Source: Desulfovibrio aminophilus (GTDB lineage Bacteria > Desulfobacterota > Desulfovibrionia > Desulfovibrionales > Desulfovibrionaceae). From it: 64,000 bases of DNA. The stretch is from positions 62,001-126,000 of the forward strand of contig NZ_JAMHGA010000044.1 of assembly GCF_023660105.1 (NCBI RefSeq), written 5' to 3'. The notes beneath the pieces were generated by a model. That model was not told the DNA's origin. It ran no database searches and saw only the letters and a program-made list of their open reading frames with translations. Positions 38,181 through 47,026 of the stretch are shown piece by piece. The translations under genes were made by a program, and so were the position numbers. Numbering within the stretch: the first letter of the stretch is position 1; every line of letters starts with the position of its first letter.

Positions 38181-38200
38181 TTATGTCAACGCTGACATAA
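38181..38200. promoter_or_regulatory. Perfect 20-base dyad between aor and a divergent gene
   Basis: TTATGTCAACGCTGACATAA: two 8-base arms around a 4-base spacer. It ends directly at the GAGGAG ribosome site of the gene at 38212 and lies upstream of the aor promoter, so one regulator could control both. The arms have no known name here; tungstate- or molybdate-responsive control is an idea from the gene content only. Confidence 0.65.
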
Positions 38201-38211
38201 GAGGAGCAGCC

Positions 38212-38823
38212 ATGAGCCAGGCCCTGGTTCCGCACATCTCCCTCCGGGTCCGCCCCGGCCTCGTCGCCTTCTTCACCCCCCTGCTCCGCGAGGGGGTGGA
38301 TGTGGAGGCCCCCGTGGGCGCGAGCCTGCGCGCGGTCATGGAGGACGTCCTGGGCATGGCCCCGGACTATGTCGCCGGGCGCGTGCTCACGGTCTTCCTG
38401 GACGGCTCGCCGGTGGACGACATCGAGGCCGTGACCGTGCGCCAGGGCTCGGAGCTGGCCCTGGGCGCGGCCATGCCCGGGCTGGCGGGCATCGCCATGC
38501 GCCGGGGCAGCCCGGTGAAGGCCTTCCGCGAGGCCATCGCCGCCAGGCCCAGGGCCGGGGAGGCCGGCGGCGGCAGCGCCGCGATCCTGGTGAAGCTCTT
38601 CAACATGGTGGCCGACGAGGCCGGTCCCGAACTCCTGCGCCGGGGCGTGACCCTGCGCTCCGACCGCCTGGAGGGCTTCCTGTCCGAGCGCGGGCCCGAG
38701 GTCCGGGAGGGGATCGAGGAAGTCCTGGCCGACGGCCTGCCCGTGTCCCGTTCGGCCCTGACCTACGCCCTCTCCGCCGGGCAGGAGCGCGACGTCCGCC
38801 TGACCGTGGAGGAACGCCCGTGA
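38212..38823 (+). CDS. Unknown protein divergent from aor, with beta-grasp-like N-terminal region
   Basis: 203 residues, not recognised. The first ~95 residues (LRVRPGLVAFFTPLLREGV, later GRVLTVFLDGSPVDD and GSELALGAAMPGLAG) resemble the order of strands in MoaD/ThiS proteins, but without a free C-terminal GG. The second half is helical. It has a strong GAGGAG site and its GTGA end overlaps the cysQ start. Shared regulation with aor is plausible. The beta-grasp reading is an inference. Confidence 0.65.
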   Translation: MSQALVPHISLRVRPGLVAFFTPLLREGVDVEAPVGASLRAVMEDVLGMAPDYVAGRVLTVFLDGSPVDDIEAVTVRQGSELALGAAMPGLAGIAMRRGSPVKAFREAIAARPRAGEAGGGSAAILVKLFNMVADEAGPELLRRGVTLRSDRLEGFLSERGPEVREGIEEVLADGLPVSRSALTYALSAGQERDVRLTVEERP

Positions 38824-39596
38824 ACCCGCTGTTCGATCCGCTGTGCGCCCTGGCCCGCCGGGCCGGGCAGGCCATCATGGAGGTCCGCGCCCGGGGCTTC
38901 CACGTGGAGTACAAGGCCGACCACTCCCCGCTCACCGAGGCCGACAAGGCCTCCCAGGCCGTGCTGGCCGAGGGCCTGGCGGCCCTGCTGCCGGACGTGC
39001 CGGTGCTCTCCGAGGAGGGCCGGGAGATCCCCCACGCCGAACGCCGCGCCTGGAGCCGGTTCCTGCTCGTGGACCCGCTGGACGGGACCAAGGAGTTCGT
39101 CAAGGAGTTGGGGGAATTCTGCGTCTGCGTGGCGCTCATGCGCGACGGCTATCCCGAGCTGGGCGTGGTTCACGCCCCGGCGCCGGACCGGACCTGGTTC
39201 GGCGGCGCGGGCCTGGGGGCCTTCCGCCGCGAGGGCGACGGTCCGGCCGTGGCCGTGGTCGTGCGCGAGCCCGATCCCTCCGGGCTGGTGGCCGTGGCCA
39301 GCCGCTCGCACAACACCCCGGAACTGGACGCCTATCTGGAAAAACTGCCGGTACGCGAGCGCATCACCGCCGGGTCGGCCATCAAGTTCTGCCTGCTGGC
39401 CGAGGGCTCGGCCGACATCTACGCCCGCTTCGGGCCGACCATGGAGTGGGATACGGCCGCCGGGCAAGCCGTGGTCGAGGGCGCGGGCGGGACCATGACC
39501 CTGCACGACGGCCGCCGCTTCTTCTACAACAAGGAATCCTTGCTCAATCCCGGATTTCTCGCTCTCGGGCGTCGAACTCCGCCCGCGTCCCGCTGA
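38820..39596 (+). CDS. cysQ: 3'(2'),5'-bisphosphate nucleotidase CysQ
   Basis: Inositol-monophosphatase-family enzyme that removes phosphate from 3'-phosphoadenosine 5'-phosphate (and similar), keeping sulfate assimilation products from accumulating. The 258 residues show the metal-binding DPLDGTKEF and WDTAAGQAV motifs and SEEGREIPHAERR. It begins GTG, overlapping the previous stop by four bases, so it is coupled to the unknown gene. Its last 53 bases overlap the convergent ABC gene. Confidence 0.95.
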   Translation: MNPLFDPLCALARRAGQAIMEVRARGFHVEYKADHSPLTEADKASQAVLAEGLAALLPDVPVLSEEGREIPHAERRAWSRFLLVDPLDGTKEFVKELGEFCVCVALMRDGYPELGVVHAPAPDRTWFGGAGLGAFRREGDGPAVAVVVREPDPSGLVAVASRSHNTPELDAYLEKLPVRERITAGSAIKFCLLAEGSADIYARFGPTMEWDTAAGQAVVEGAGGTMTLHDGRRFFYNKESLLNPGFLALGRRTPPASR

Positions 39597-41058
39597 AGGC
39601 GATCCGCCCCTCCTCCAGCACGAGCACGCGGTTCACGGCCCGGGGCATGTCCGCCGGACGATGGGTCACGAGCAGGAAACGCTGTCCGGCCTCGGCCAGG
39701 CGCTCCAGCAGGGCCCGGGCCTCGGCGCGGGAGGCGGCGTCCAGGCCGGAAAAGGGCTCGTCCAGGAGGAGCAGGTCCGGCGCGGCCACCAGGGCCCGGG
39801 CCAGAAAGACCTTGCGCTGCTGACCGTAGGACAGGCTCCGCAGTCGCCGCCCGGCCAGGGCCGTGAGCCCCAGGAATTCCATGGCCTCCGCGGCCCGCGC
39901 CCGCTCGTCCTCGTCCGGCTCCTCCCAGAGCCCGATGCTGCCCCGGAACCCGGACCAGACCACCTCTTCGGCCGCGAGGTCGTAGGCATAGGTCGCCTGG
40001 AGCGCCGGGGAGACCAGGGCCATGCGCGCCTGGGCCGCCAGCACCCCCTCCTCCTCGCCCAGGCCGAAGCGCTCCACCGTGCCCGACGGGCCGTTCACCG
40101 CCGCCGGACTCTCCAGGGCCAGCACCAGGCGCAGGAGCGTGGACTTGCCCGCGCCGTTGGGGCCCAGCACGGCCCAATTCTCGCCCGCGCGCACCTCCCA
40201 GGAGATGTCCGAGAGCACCGGCGCGCCGTCGAGCCAGACCTCGGCGTCGCGGATGCGCAACAGGACCTTCTCCCGGGGCCGCGCGGGGATGAGGCGCCAG
40301 CGGCCCGGGTCCGCCGGGGCCGCGTCCGCGCCATACAGCGGCAGGACCTCCGGAGCCGGTCCCGAGGCCAGGACTTCACCGTGGTCCAGAATCAGGGCGT
40401 GGGTCAGGCAGTCCGGCAGGTCCTCGGGCCGGTGCGCGGCGCAGAGGAGCATGGTTCGGGCGGCGGCCCGGTCCACGGCTTCCAGGGCCCGGGTCCGGGC
40501 GCGGCGGTCCAGGCCGTCCAGGAATTCGTCCAGGATGAGGATGTCCGGCCTCGGGGCCAGGGCCCGAGCCAGAAGCACCCGCCGGGCCTGTCCCTGGGAC
40601 AGGCCGCGCATGGGCCGCGCGGCCAGGCGTCCGGCCCCCATGAGGGCCAGGGCCTCCTGGGCCGCCGCGCGCATGGCCGGGGTCGGCTCCTCGTAGAGCA
40701 GCGGGGTGTCGAAGAAGCCCGCGAGCACGGCGTCCAGGGCCGTGATCCCGGACTCGTCCAGGGTGTAGAAGTCCTGCTGGACCGAGGTGACGAGCCCCAC
40801 CCGCCGGCGCAGGCCGATGGGCGTGTCCTGTTTCCTGCCGCCCAGGAGGTAGGTCCGGGCGCCCGGATCGTCCGGGGCCAGGTCGCCGCGCACGAGGCGC
40901 AGGAAGGTGGTCTTGCCCGCGCCGTTGGCTCCGAGCACGGCCCAGTGCTGGCCCGGGACGGGCCGCCAATGCGCGTCGCGCAGCAGGGCGCGGCCCTCGC
41001 GGGTCACGCCCGCGCCGTCCAGGCGGACCAGAAGACGGGATCCGGCGGCTTTTCCCAT
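39544..41058 (-). CDS. ModF-like tandem ABC ATPase
   Basis: 504 residues with two fused ABC modules and no membrane spans. First Walker [10 protein letters not shown] near residue 42, signature GLSQGQARRVLLARAL, Walker B ILILDEFLDGLD; second Walker A GPNGAGKST, signature SLSYGQQRKVFLARAL, Walker B LLLLDEPFSGLD. The layout matches ModF/YbbA-like soluble twin ATPases, whose substrate is unsettled (ModF has been tied to molybdate). Start at 41058 (MGKAAGSRLL) chosen over a TTG upstream. It overlaps cysQ at the 3' end, convergently. Confidence 0.85.
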   Translation of the reverse strand: MGKAAGSRLLVRLDGAGVTREGRALLRDAHWRPVPGQHWAVLGANGAGKTTFLRLVRGDLAPDDPGARTYLLGGRKQDTPIGLRRRVGLVTSVQQDFYTLDESGITALDAVLAGFFDTPLLYEEPTPAMRAAAQEALALMGAGRLAARPMRGLSQGQARRVLLARALAPRPDILILDEFLDGLDRRARTRALEAVDRAAARTMLLCAAHRPEDLPDCLTHALILDHGEVLASGPAPEVLPLYGADAAPADPGRWRLIPARPREKVLLRIRDAEVWLDGAPVLSDISWEVRAGENWAVLGPNGAGKSTLLRLVLALESPAAVNGPSGTVERFGLGEEEGVLAAQARMALVSPALQATYAYDLAAEEVVWSGFRGSIGLWEEPDEDERARAAEAMEFLGLTALAGRRLRSLSYGQQRKVFLARALVAAPDLLLLDEPFSGLDAASRAEARALLERLAEAGQRFLLVTHRPADMPRAVNRVLVLEEGRIAFSGTRAEFDAREREIRD

Positions 41059-41158
41059 GCCCAGCGGTATAGCGCCACCCCCCGGCCGCCGCAATCATTG
41101 CGGGAACCTCCCGGCTCTGCTACTATTTTTTCCGACCACCAAACAAAGGGGCCGGAAA

Positions 41159-43645
41159 ATGCCCGGATCGCGAGGCCCGACGCACTTTCCCAGCGGGAAA
41201 TCCTTGTCCGCCGCATGGCGGACAGCGGTCATCCTCTGCCTCTGCCTGCCCGGTCTGGTCCTGGCCGCCGCGCCGGACCTGCCCCGGATCCTGGGCGGAG
41301 AGGCCTCCCCCTTCGTGCCCACCCCGGAAATCCCCGGCCTCTTCGTCCTGGCCCTGCTCCTCGGCTTCTTCGGCGGCTCGGTGTCCGCCGCCTCGGGGGC
41401 CTGCGGCGGCTTCCTGGCCGTGCCCGCGCTCATGGGCCTTGGCCTGCGCGGCGTGCTCGCCGCAGGCAGCGAACTGCTGGCCCTCGGCCTCTACGGCCTG
41501 CTCGGCGGCCTGGACCACCTGCGTTCGGGCAAGCTCCACGGGCGGCTGGCCCTGTTCCTGGGCCTGGGGGCGCTCCCGGGCGCGGCGGCCGGGGCCTTCC
41601 TCACCGCGCGGCTCTACCTGGACAATCCCGACCGAAGCGACCTGTTCATGGCCCTGGCCCAGATCCTGACCCTGGGCGCGCTGGCCGCCCTGGCCCTCCG
41701 CGACCTGCTGCGCCATCTGCGCGGCGGGGCGGTGAAGAAGGCCCCGCCCGAGGACGAGGAACAGCCCCGGCGGCGCGGCCCCAAGGAGGCCGGGGGCGAG
41801 CGCGGCGGCGCGCCGGAAAAGACCCTGGAGGCGGAACCATCCGCCGGGCCGAAGGGCTTCCTGGCCCTGCTTCGGAATCCGGCCGATCCCTCCCAGGGCG
41901 CGGTCTCGGCCCTCATCCCCCTGGGCCTGGGCCTCGTCTCCGGCTTTCTCCTGGCCGCCGCCGGGTCGTGCGGCGGGGCCCCGGGCCTGCCCGCCCTGCT
42001 GGGCTTCCTGGGCTTCGCCCCGGCCCCGGCCGTGGGCGCGGAGATGATCCAGACCGGCCTGGCCGCCGGACTGGCCACGGCCTTCTACGCCCCGGCCGGG
42101 CTGCTCATCTACACCGTGGCCTCGGGCCTGCTCCTGGGCCTGCTCTCCGGCCTGCGCCTGTCCAAGCCGGTGATCCGCTTCATCGACCCCGGGAACCTCA
42201 AGGGCTTCGCCCTGGCCGTGGTCCTGGCCGTGCTCTGCAACCGGCTGCTGACCCTGCCCGCGATCCTGCGCCGCGCGGGCCTCGCGGACCTGCCCGTCGG
42301 GCTGGACGACCCGCTCCACGCCGCCGCCGGGTTCCTCGTCTTCATGGTGCCCCTGGCCTTCGCCCTCTGGGTCCAGATCACGCTCTTCAGCAACCTCACG
42401 GCCCTGCGGCACGGCGCGGGCATCACCGGCTCCCGGGCCCGGCCCCTGCTCCTCTCGGCCCTGTTCACGGTCCTGGCCCTGGCCCTGCTCGCCGGAATGG
42501 CGCTGGCTCCGGCCCGAGACGGTGAAAGCCTCCTCGACACCGTGGACGGCCTGCTCCTCTCCCGGCTCAAGGGCCAGGGCCCCCGCACAGGAGACCTGGA
42601 GGCCCGGCTCCGGGGCCTGGACGGCCGGTCCCTGCGCCTGGACCTGGCCTTCCCGGACCAGCGCCAAGCCACGGCCGCCGCCGCGATCATCGCCGGATAC
42701 GGCTTCAACGTCGCGCCCTCCCGCGACCGTGTCCAGGTGCCCTACCTGGACACCAAATACTTCGCCCTCCAGGCACTGGCCGACGCCGAGGCCATCTACC
42801 GCCGCGACGGACGGGCCGTGCTCATGAGCCTCGGGCTGCCGGAACGTCCGGCCCTGCGCGACCTTTGGCGGCTCTGCCGGACCCTGGAGGCGGAACTGGC
42901 CCGCAAGCGCATGGACGAGTCGGCCGTCCTCTACCGGCGGCTCCTGTCCGAGGCCCTGGAACCGGCCTACAACCTGGAATATGTGCGGCCCCAGACCGGC
43001 CCCCTGGGCTGGTCCCTGTTCCTCGTCGGCTGCTGCGCCCTGGCGACCCTGGGGCTGCTCTGGCGCGCCGGGGGCAACCTCCTGCTCACGGGCCTGGGCG
43101 TGGCCTTCCTGCGCGACCCCGTGATCCCGATGCCGCCGCCCGAAGAGCCGGGACAGCCCGGGCCCACGGAGAAGACCCCGTCCAAGGCCGAGGCCGCGCC
43201 CAAGGCCGAAGCCCCGAAGAAGGCTCCCGCGCCCGAGGCCCAGCCCGAAGCAGCGCCCCCGCCCCAGGCCGGGGAGGCGGCTCCCGGGCCGCGGCCTGAA
43301 GCCGCGACGCAATCCACGGCCGAGGCTCCCGCTCCGCCCGCGACCGAGGCTGTTCCTCCGAAGCAGGCCAAGCCCGTTGCCCAGGGCAAGGCCACTTCTC
43401 CGCAACAAGCCGCGCCTACCGCCCAGGCCGAGGCCACGCCGCCAAAGCAGGCCAAATCCGATGCGGCCCAGGCCACCGCAGAGCAGAAGGCCGCGCCCAA
43501 GGCCAAGCCCGCCCCCCAGACCGAAGCCGCGCCGAAGCGCCCCGGAACCGCGACCGCGCCTCCGGCGGCCGGGAAAACCGCCCCGAAACCCGCGCCTCCC
43601 GCCGGAGCCCAGGCGCCGCGCCCGGCCAAGAAGCCCGGCTCCTGA
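41159..43645 (+). CDS. Oversized TSUP (TauE/SafE) family membrane protein
   Basis: 828 residues, far longer than usual TSUP exporters (about 250-350). Two homologous motifs, GACGGFLAVPALMG and GSCGGAPGLPALLG, mark the two halves of the TSUP fold in residues about 65-460, interrupted by a charged linker (residues about 190-232). A soluble domain follows (about 455-610), then one span and an Ala/Pro/Lys-rich tail from about 656 to the end, with many AEAP/KA repeats. TSUP proteins export sulfite, sulfoacetate or related anions. AAGGGG ribosome site. The next gene starts one base after its stop. Confidence 0.85.
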   Translation: MPGSRGPTHFPSGKSLSAAWRTAVILCLCLPGLVLAAAPDLPRILGGEASPFVPTPEIPGLFVLALLLGFFGGSVSAASGACGGFLAVPALMGLGLRGVLAAGSELLALGLYGLLGGLDHLRSGKLHGRLALFLGLGALPGAAAGAFLTARLYLDNPDRSDLFMALAQILTLGALAALALRDLLRHLRGGAVKKAPPEDEEQPRRRGPKEAGGERGGAPEKTLEAEPSAGPKGFLALLRNPADPSQGAVSALIPLGLGLVSGFLLAAAGSCGGAPGLPALLGFLGFAPAPAVGAEMIQTGLAAGLATAFYAPAGLLIYTVASGLLLGLLSGLRLSKPVIRFIDPGNLKGFALAVVLAVLCNRLLTLPAILRRAGLADLPVGLDDPLHAAAGFLVFMVPLAFALWVQITLFSNLTALRHGAGITGSRARPLLLSALFTVLALALLAGMALAPARDGESLLDTVDGLLLSRLKGQGPRTGDLEARLRGLDGRSLRLDLAFPDQRQATAAAAIIAGYGFNVAPSRDRVQVPYLDTKYFALQALADAEAIYRRDGRAVLMSLGLPERPALRDLWRLCRTLEAELARKRMDESAVLYRRLLSEALEPAYNLEYVRPQTGPLGWSLFLVGCCALATLGLLWRAGGNLLLTGLGVAFLRDPVIPMPPPEEPGQPGPTEKTPSKAEAAPKAEAPKKAPAPEAQPEAAPPPQAGEAAPGPRPEAATQSTAEAPAPPATEAVPPKQAKPVAQGKATSPQQAAPTAQAEATPPKQAKSDAAQATAEQKAAPKAKPAPQTEAAPKRPGTATAPPAAGKTAPKPAPPAGAQAPRPAKKPGS

Positions 43646-43646
43646 G

Positions 43647-44558
43647 ATGCCCGAATCCGTCTTTCTCCTGCGCGCGCCCCTGCCGCCCGGGTCGCCGGAC
43701 GAGGCCGCGCGCCGTCTGCTGGAGGCCCTCGCGTTCCGGCCCGCGCCCGGGTCCCGCGTGCTGCTCAAGCCGAACCTCGTGGCCCCGCGCAACGCCCGCC
43801 TGTCCTGCACGAGCCCGGCCGTGGTCCGGGCCGTGTGCGCCGCGCTCCTCGACCTGGGACTCAAAATCACCCTGGCCGACTCCCCGGCCTTCGGCTCCGC
43901 CGCCCAGGTCGCCCGCGCCGCCGGACTGGACGAGGCCGTGCGGCCCCTGGGCCTCGCGGTGCGCTCCCTGCGCCGCCCCGAGCCCCTGCGCCTGTCCTTC
44001 GGCGGGAGCATCGGCCTGTCCCGCGACGCCCTGGAGCAGGACGCCATCCTCAACCTGCCCCGGCTCAAGGCCCACGCCCAGATGCGGGTCACGGCCTCGG
44101 TGAAGAACCTCTTCGGCTGCGTGACCGGCTGCCGCAAGGCCCTGGCCCACGCCCGGATCGGCGACAGCGGCGACCTCTTCGCCCGGCTCATCGCCGAGGT
44201 CATGCTCGCCCTGCCGCCGGTGGCCACGATCCTCGACGCCGTGGTGCCCATGCACCGCACCGGCCCGATCAAGGGCGACCCCTTCGCCCTGGGCCTGCTG
44301 GCGGCCTCGGCCGATCCCGTGGCCCTGGACACCGCCGTCTACGGGCTTCTGGGGCTCACCCCCGAACGCGTGCCGCTCTGGGGCGAATGCCGTCGCCGGG
44401 GCCTGCCCGGCGCGGACCCGGCGGAGATCGACTTCCCCCTGGAGCAACCGGACGCCTTCGACGCCTCCGGCTTTCTCCTGCCTGACCCCCTGGAGCCCAT
44501 CGAGTTCAAGCTCCTGCGCCTTGTCCGGGGACGCCTGAGGAGCCTTCTCGGCCGCTGA
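43647..44558 (+). CDS. DUF362-family protein
   Basis: 303 residues. The DUF362 hallmarks are GSRVLLKPNLVAPRNA near residue 35, LNLPRLKAHAQMRVTASVKN and ASADPVALDTAVYGLLGL. Some relatives carry 4Fe-4S domains; this one does not. The ATG lies two bases after the TSUP stop, so the two are probably translated together. Function unknown; DUF362 relatives are often found near redox or cofactor enzymes. Confidence 0.85.
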   Translation: MPESVFLLRAPLPPGSPDEAARRLLEALAFRPAPGSRVLLKPNLVAPRNARLSCTSPAVVRAVCAALLDLGLKITLADSPAFGSAAQVARAAGLDEAVRPLGLAVRSLRRPEPLRLSFGGSIGLSRDALEQDAILNLPRLKAHAQMRVTASVKNLFGCVTGCRKALAHARIGDSGDLFARLIAEVMLALPPVATILDAVVPMHRTGPIKGDPFALGLLAASADPVALDTAVYGLLGLTPERVPLWGECRRRGLPGADPAEIDFPLEQPDAFDASGFLLPDPLEPIEFKLLRLVRGRLRSLLGR

Positions 44559-44604
44559 TTCCCCCTTGCCTCGACGCCGCCCGGAGGCTATTTGCTGGGG
44601 AGAC

Positions 44605-46938
44605 ATGAACGGCGTCGTGCGCAGAAAACTCACCGTCAGCGGCCAGGTCCAGGGCGTGGGCTTCCGCCCCTTCGTCTTCCGCCTGGCCGCCGAGCACGGG
44701 CTCACCGGCCTGACCCGCAACACCCCCGAGGGCGTCTCCGTGGAGATCCAGGGCCGCCTGGAGGCTGTGGAGTCCTTCGCCCTGGACCTGCGGGACAAGC
44801 TGCCGCCCCTGGCGCGCATCGTCACCTTGTCCAGCGAGGACATGGCCCGCCTGGACGGCGAGGCGGGCTTCGTCATCGCCGCGAGCGCCCCGGGCGAGGG
44901 CCACAACGTGCTCATCAGCCCGGACACGGCCACCTGCCCGGACTGCCTGCGCGAGATATTCGACCCCGCCGACCGCCGCTACCTCTACCCCTTCACCAAC
45001 TGCACCAACTGCGGCCCGCGCTGGACCATCACCCGCTCCATCCCCTACGACCGCCCGTTCACCTCCATGGCCTGCTTTCCCATGTGCCCGGAGTGCGGAC
45101 ACGAGTACCACGATCCGGCCGACCGCCGCTTCCACGCCCAGCCCAACGCCTGCCCGGTCTGCGGCCCCAAGGTATGGCTCACGGACCGCGCGGGCGTCCG
45201 CCTGGCCGAGGGCCCCGAGGCCCTGCCCTTCCTGGCCCGCGAGCTGGCCGCCGGACGCATCGCGGCCATCAAGGGCCTGGGCGGCTTCCACCTCTCCTGC
45301 GACGCCTGCGACGCGGCCGCCACGGCCGAGCTGCGCCGCCGCAAGCACCGCCCGGCCAAGCCCCTGGCGATCATGGTCCCGGACCTGGACGCAGCCCGCC
45401 GCCTGGTCCGCGTCTCGCCGGAAGAAGAGCCCTGGCTCACCGGGATGCAGCGGCCCATCCTGCTCCTGCACCGCGCCGAGGGCGCGCCGCTCTCCCCGGA
45501 CATCGCGCCGGACACGGATTTCGTGGGCCTCATGCTGCCCTACACGCCGCTGCACCACGTCCTGCTGCGCCACTACGCCGAGGCCGTCGGCCCCGGCCGC
45601 GTCCCGGCCCTGGTCATGACCTCCGGCAACCTCTCCTCCGCGCCCATCTGCCTGGGCAACCGCGAGGCCCTGCGCCGCCTGGCGGACATCGCCGACGTCT
45701 TCCTCCTGCACGACCGGGACATCCTCGTGCGCACCGACGACTCGGTCATGCGCCTGCACCCGGACACGGCCAAGCCGATCCTCATCCGCCGGGCGCGGGG
45801 CTTCACGCCCTCGCCGGTGTTCCTGGCCCAGGACGGCCCCACGGCCCTGGGCGTCGGCCCGGAGCTCAAGGCCACCCTGAGCCTGACCAAGGGCGCGGCC
45901 GCCTTCACGAGCCAGCACATCGGCGACATGGAGAACCTGGAGACCCTGGCCTTCCACCGCGAGGTCCTGGCCCACCTGGAGGACGTGCTGCGCGTGCGCC
46001 CGGAGATCGTGGTCCGCGACCAGCACCCGGACTACATGACCACCACCCTGGCCGCCGAGATCGCGGCCGAGCGCGGCCTGCCCCTGGCCGCGATCCAGCA
46101 CCACTACGCCCACATTCACGCCGTGCTGGCCGAAAATCGCCACGGGGAGGCCGCCCTGGGCCTGGCCCTGGACGGCACGGGCTACGGCGAGGACCGGACC
46201 ATCTGGGGCGGGGAATGCCTCTACGTGGACCCCTCGGAGCTGGAGCACCAGCGCCTGGCCCATTTCTCCACCTTCCGCCTGCCCGGCGGCGAGGCCGCCG
46301 TGCGCGAACCCTGGCGCATCGCCCAGGCTCTGCTCTGGGAACTGGGCCTGCGCGAGCCCGAGCCCTGGTGGCCCTGGCGCGCGGCCTTCGGCCCGGCCAG
46401 CGACTTCCTGCCCCAGCTCCTGGAGCGCGGGGTGAACTGCCCGATCACCACCAGCTGCGGCCGCCTCTTCGACGGCGTCTCGGCCCTGCTGGGGCTCTGC
46501 CCGGCCATCAGCTACGAGGGCCAGGCCGCCATCCTCCTGGAGAAGGTCCAGGACCTCTCCGAGACCGAGGCCTACCCCTGCCCCATGCTGGCCGACGACG
46601 ACCCGGCCGTGCTGGACACCCTGACCCTCTTCCGCCACGTGCTGGACGACCTCCGCGCGGGCGTGCCGGTCCCGAGCATCGCCCGGCGCTTCCACCTGGG
46701 CCTCGTGCAGGGGCTGGCCGACCTAGCCGCCGGGTTCGCCGGGGTCCTCGGCGTGCCCTTCGTGGGCCTCTCCGGCGGGGTCATGCAGAACCTGACCCTG
46801 GCCGTGGAGCTGCCCCGGGCCCTCTGGGAGCGCGGCCTGGAACCCCTGGTCCACACCCAGCTCCCGCCCAACGACGCCTGCATCTCCCTGGGCCAGGCCG
46901 TGTACGGCCGCCGCCTGCTGCAACTGGGGAAAATATAG
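44605..46938 (+). CDS. hypF: Carbamoyltransferase HypF
   Basis: Makes the cyanide ligands of NiFe-hydrogenase by transferring carbamoyl to HypE. The 777 residues contain the acylphosphatase domain (GQVQGVGFRPFVFRL), two zinc fingers (CPDC...CTNCGPR and CPECGHEY...CPVCGPK), the YrdC-like domain and a Kae1-like domain (HHYAHIHAVLAEN, ALDGTGYGEDRTIWGGE). Start at 44605 (MNGVVRRKLTVSG) follows GGGGAG. Implies NiFe-hydrogenases elsewhere in the genome. No other hyp gene is here. Confidence 0.96.
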   Translation: MNGVVRRKLTVSGQVQGVGFRPFVFRLAAEHGLTGLTRNTPEGVSVEIQGRLEAVESFALDLRDKLPPLARIVTLSSEDMARLDGEAGFVIAASAPGEGHNVLISPDTATCPDCLREIFDPADRRYLYPFTNCTNCGPRWTITRSIPYDRPFTSMACFPMCPECGHEYHDPADRRFHAQPNACPVCGPKVWLTDRAGVRLAEGPEALPFLARELAAGRIAAIKGLGGFHLSCDACDAAATAELRRRKHRPAKPLAIMVPDLDAARRLVRVSPEEEPWLTGMQRPILLLHRAEGAPLSPDIAPDTDFVGLMLPYTPLHHVLLRHYAEAVGPGRVPALVMTSGNLSSAPICLGNREALRRLADIADVFLLHDRDILVRTDDSVMRLHPDTAKPILIRRARGFTPSPVFLAQDGPTALGVGPELKATLSLTKGAAAFTSQHIGDMENLETLAFHREVLAHLEDVLRVRPEIVVRDQHPDYMTTTLAAEIAAERGLPLAAIQHHYAHIHAVLAENRHGEAALGLALDGTGYGEDRTIWGGECLYVDPSELEHQRLAHFSTFRLPGGEAAVREPWRIAQALLWELGLREPEPWWPWRAAFGPASDFLPQLLERGVNCPITTSCGRLFDGVSALLGLCPAISYEGQAAILLEKVQDLSETEAYPCPMLADDDPAVLDTLTLFRHVLDDLRAGVPVPSIARRFHLGLVQGLADLAAGFAGVLGVPFVGLSGGVMQNLTLAVELPRALWERGLEPLVHTQLPPNDACISLGQAVYGRRLLQLGKI

Positions 46939-46996
46939 CGGGGCCGCCGCCCCGCACCCCGCCCGGGGGCCCGCGGCCCCCCGGACCCCGCATCGG

Positions 46997-47026
46997 CGTT
47001 CCATGCCCGCATCCGGGCATGGAACG
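46997..47026 (+). promoter_or_regulatory. Perfect hairpin immediately before rlmI
   Basis: A 13-bp stem (CGTTCCATGCCCG against CGGGCATGGAACG) with a 4-base loop CATC ends next to the GAGGAAAA ribosome site of rlmI. It is followed by A's, not T's, so it is not a plus-strand terminator; it could limit ribosome access or mark an RNA-processing site. The preceding 50 bases are extremely GC-rich with many short inverted repeats. Confidence 0.55.

Noticed and set aside
38181-38200. TunR or ModE operator
   Set aside because: I recall that tungstate-responsive regulators exist in sulfate reducers, but I cannot confirm that their motif matches this dyad.
41123-44332. 1069-residue minus-strand frame opposite the TSUP and DUF362 genes
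   Set aside because: Low-complexity Arg/Gly/Gln-rich shadow of GC-rich coding DNA; the plus-strand genes have membrane spans and family motifs.
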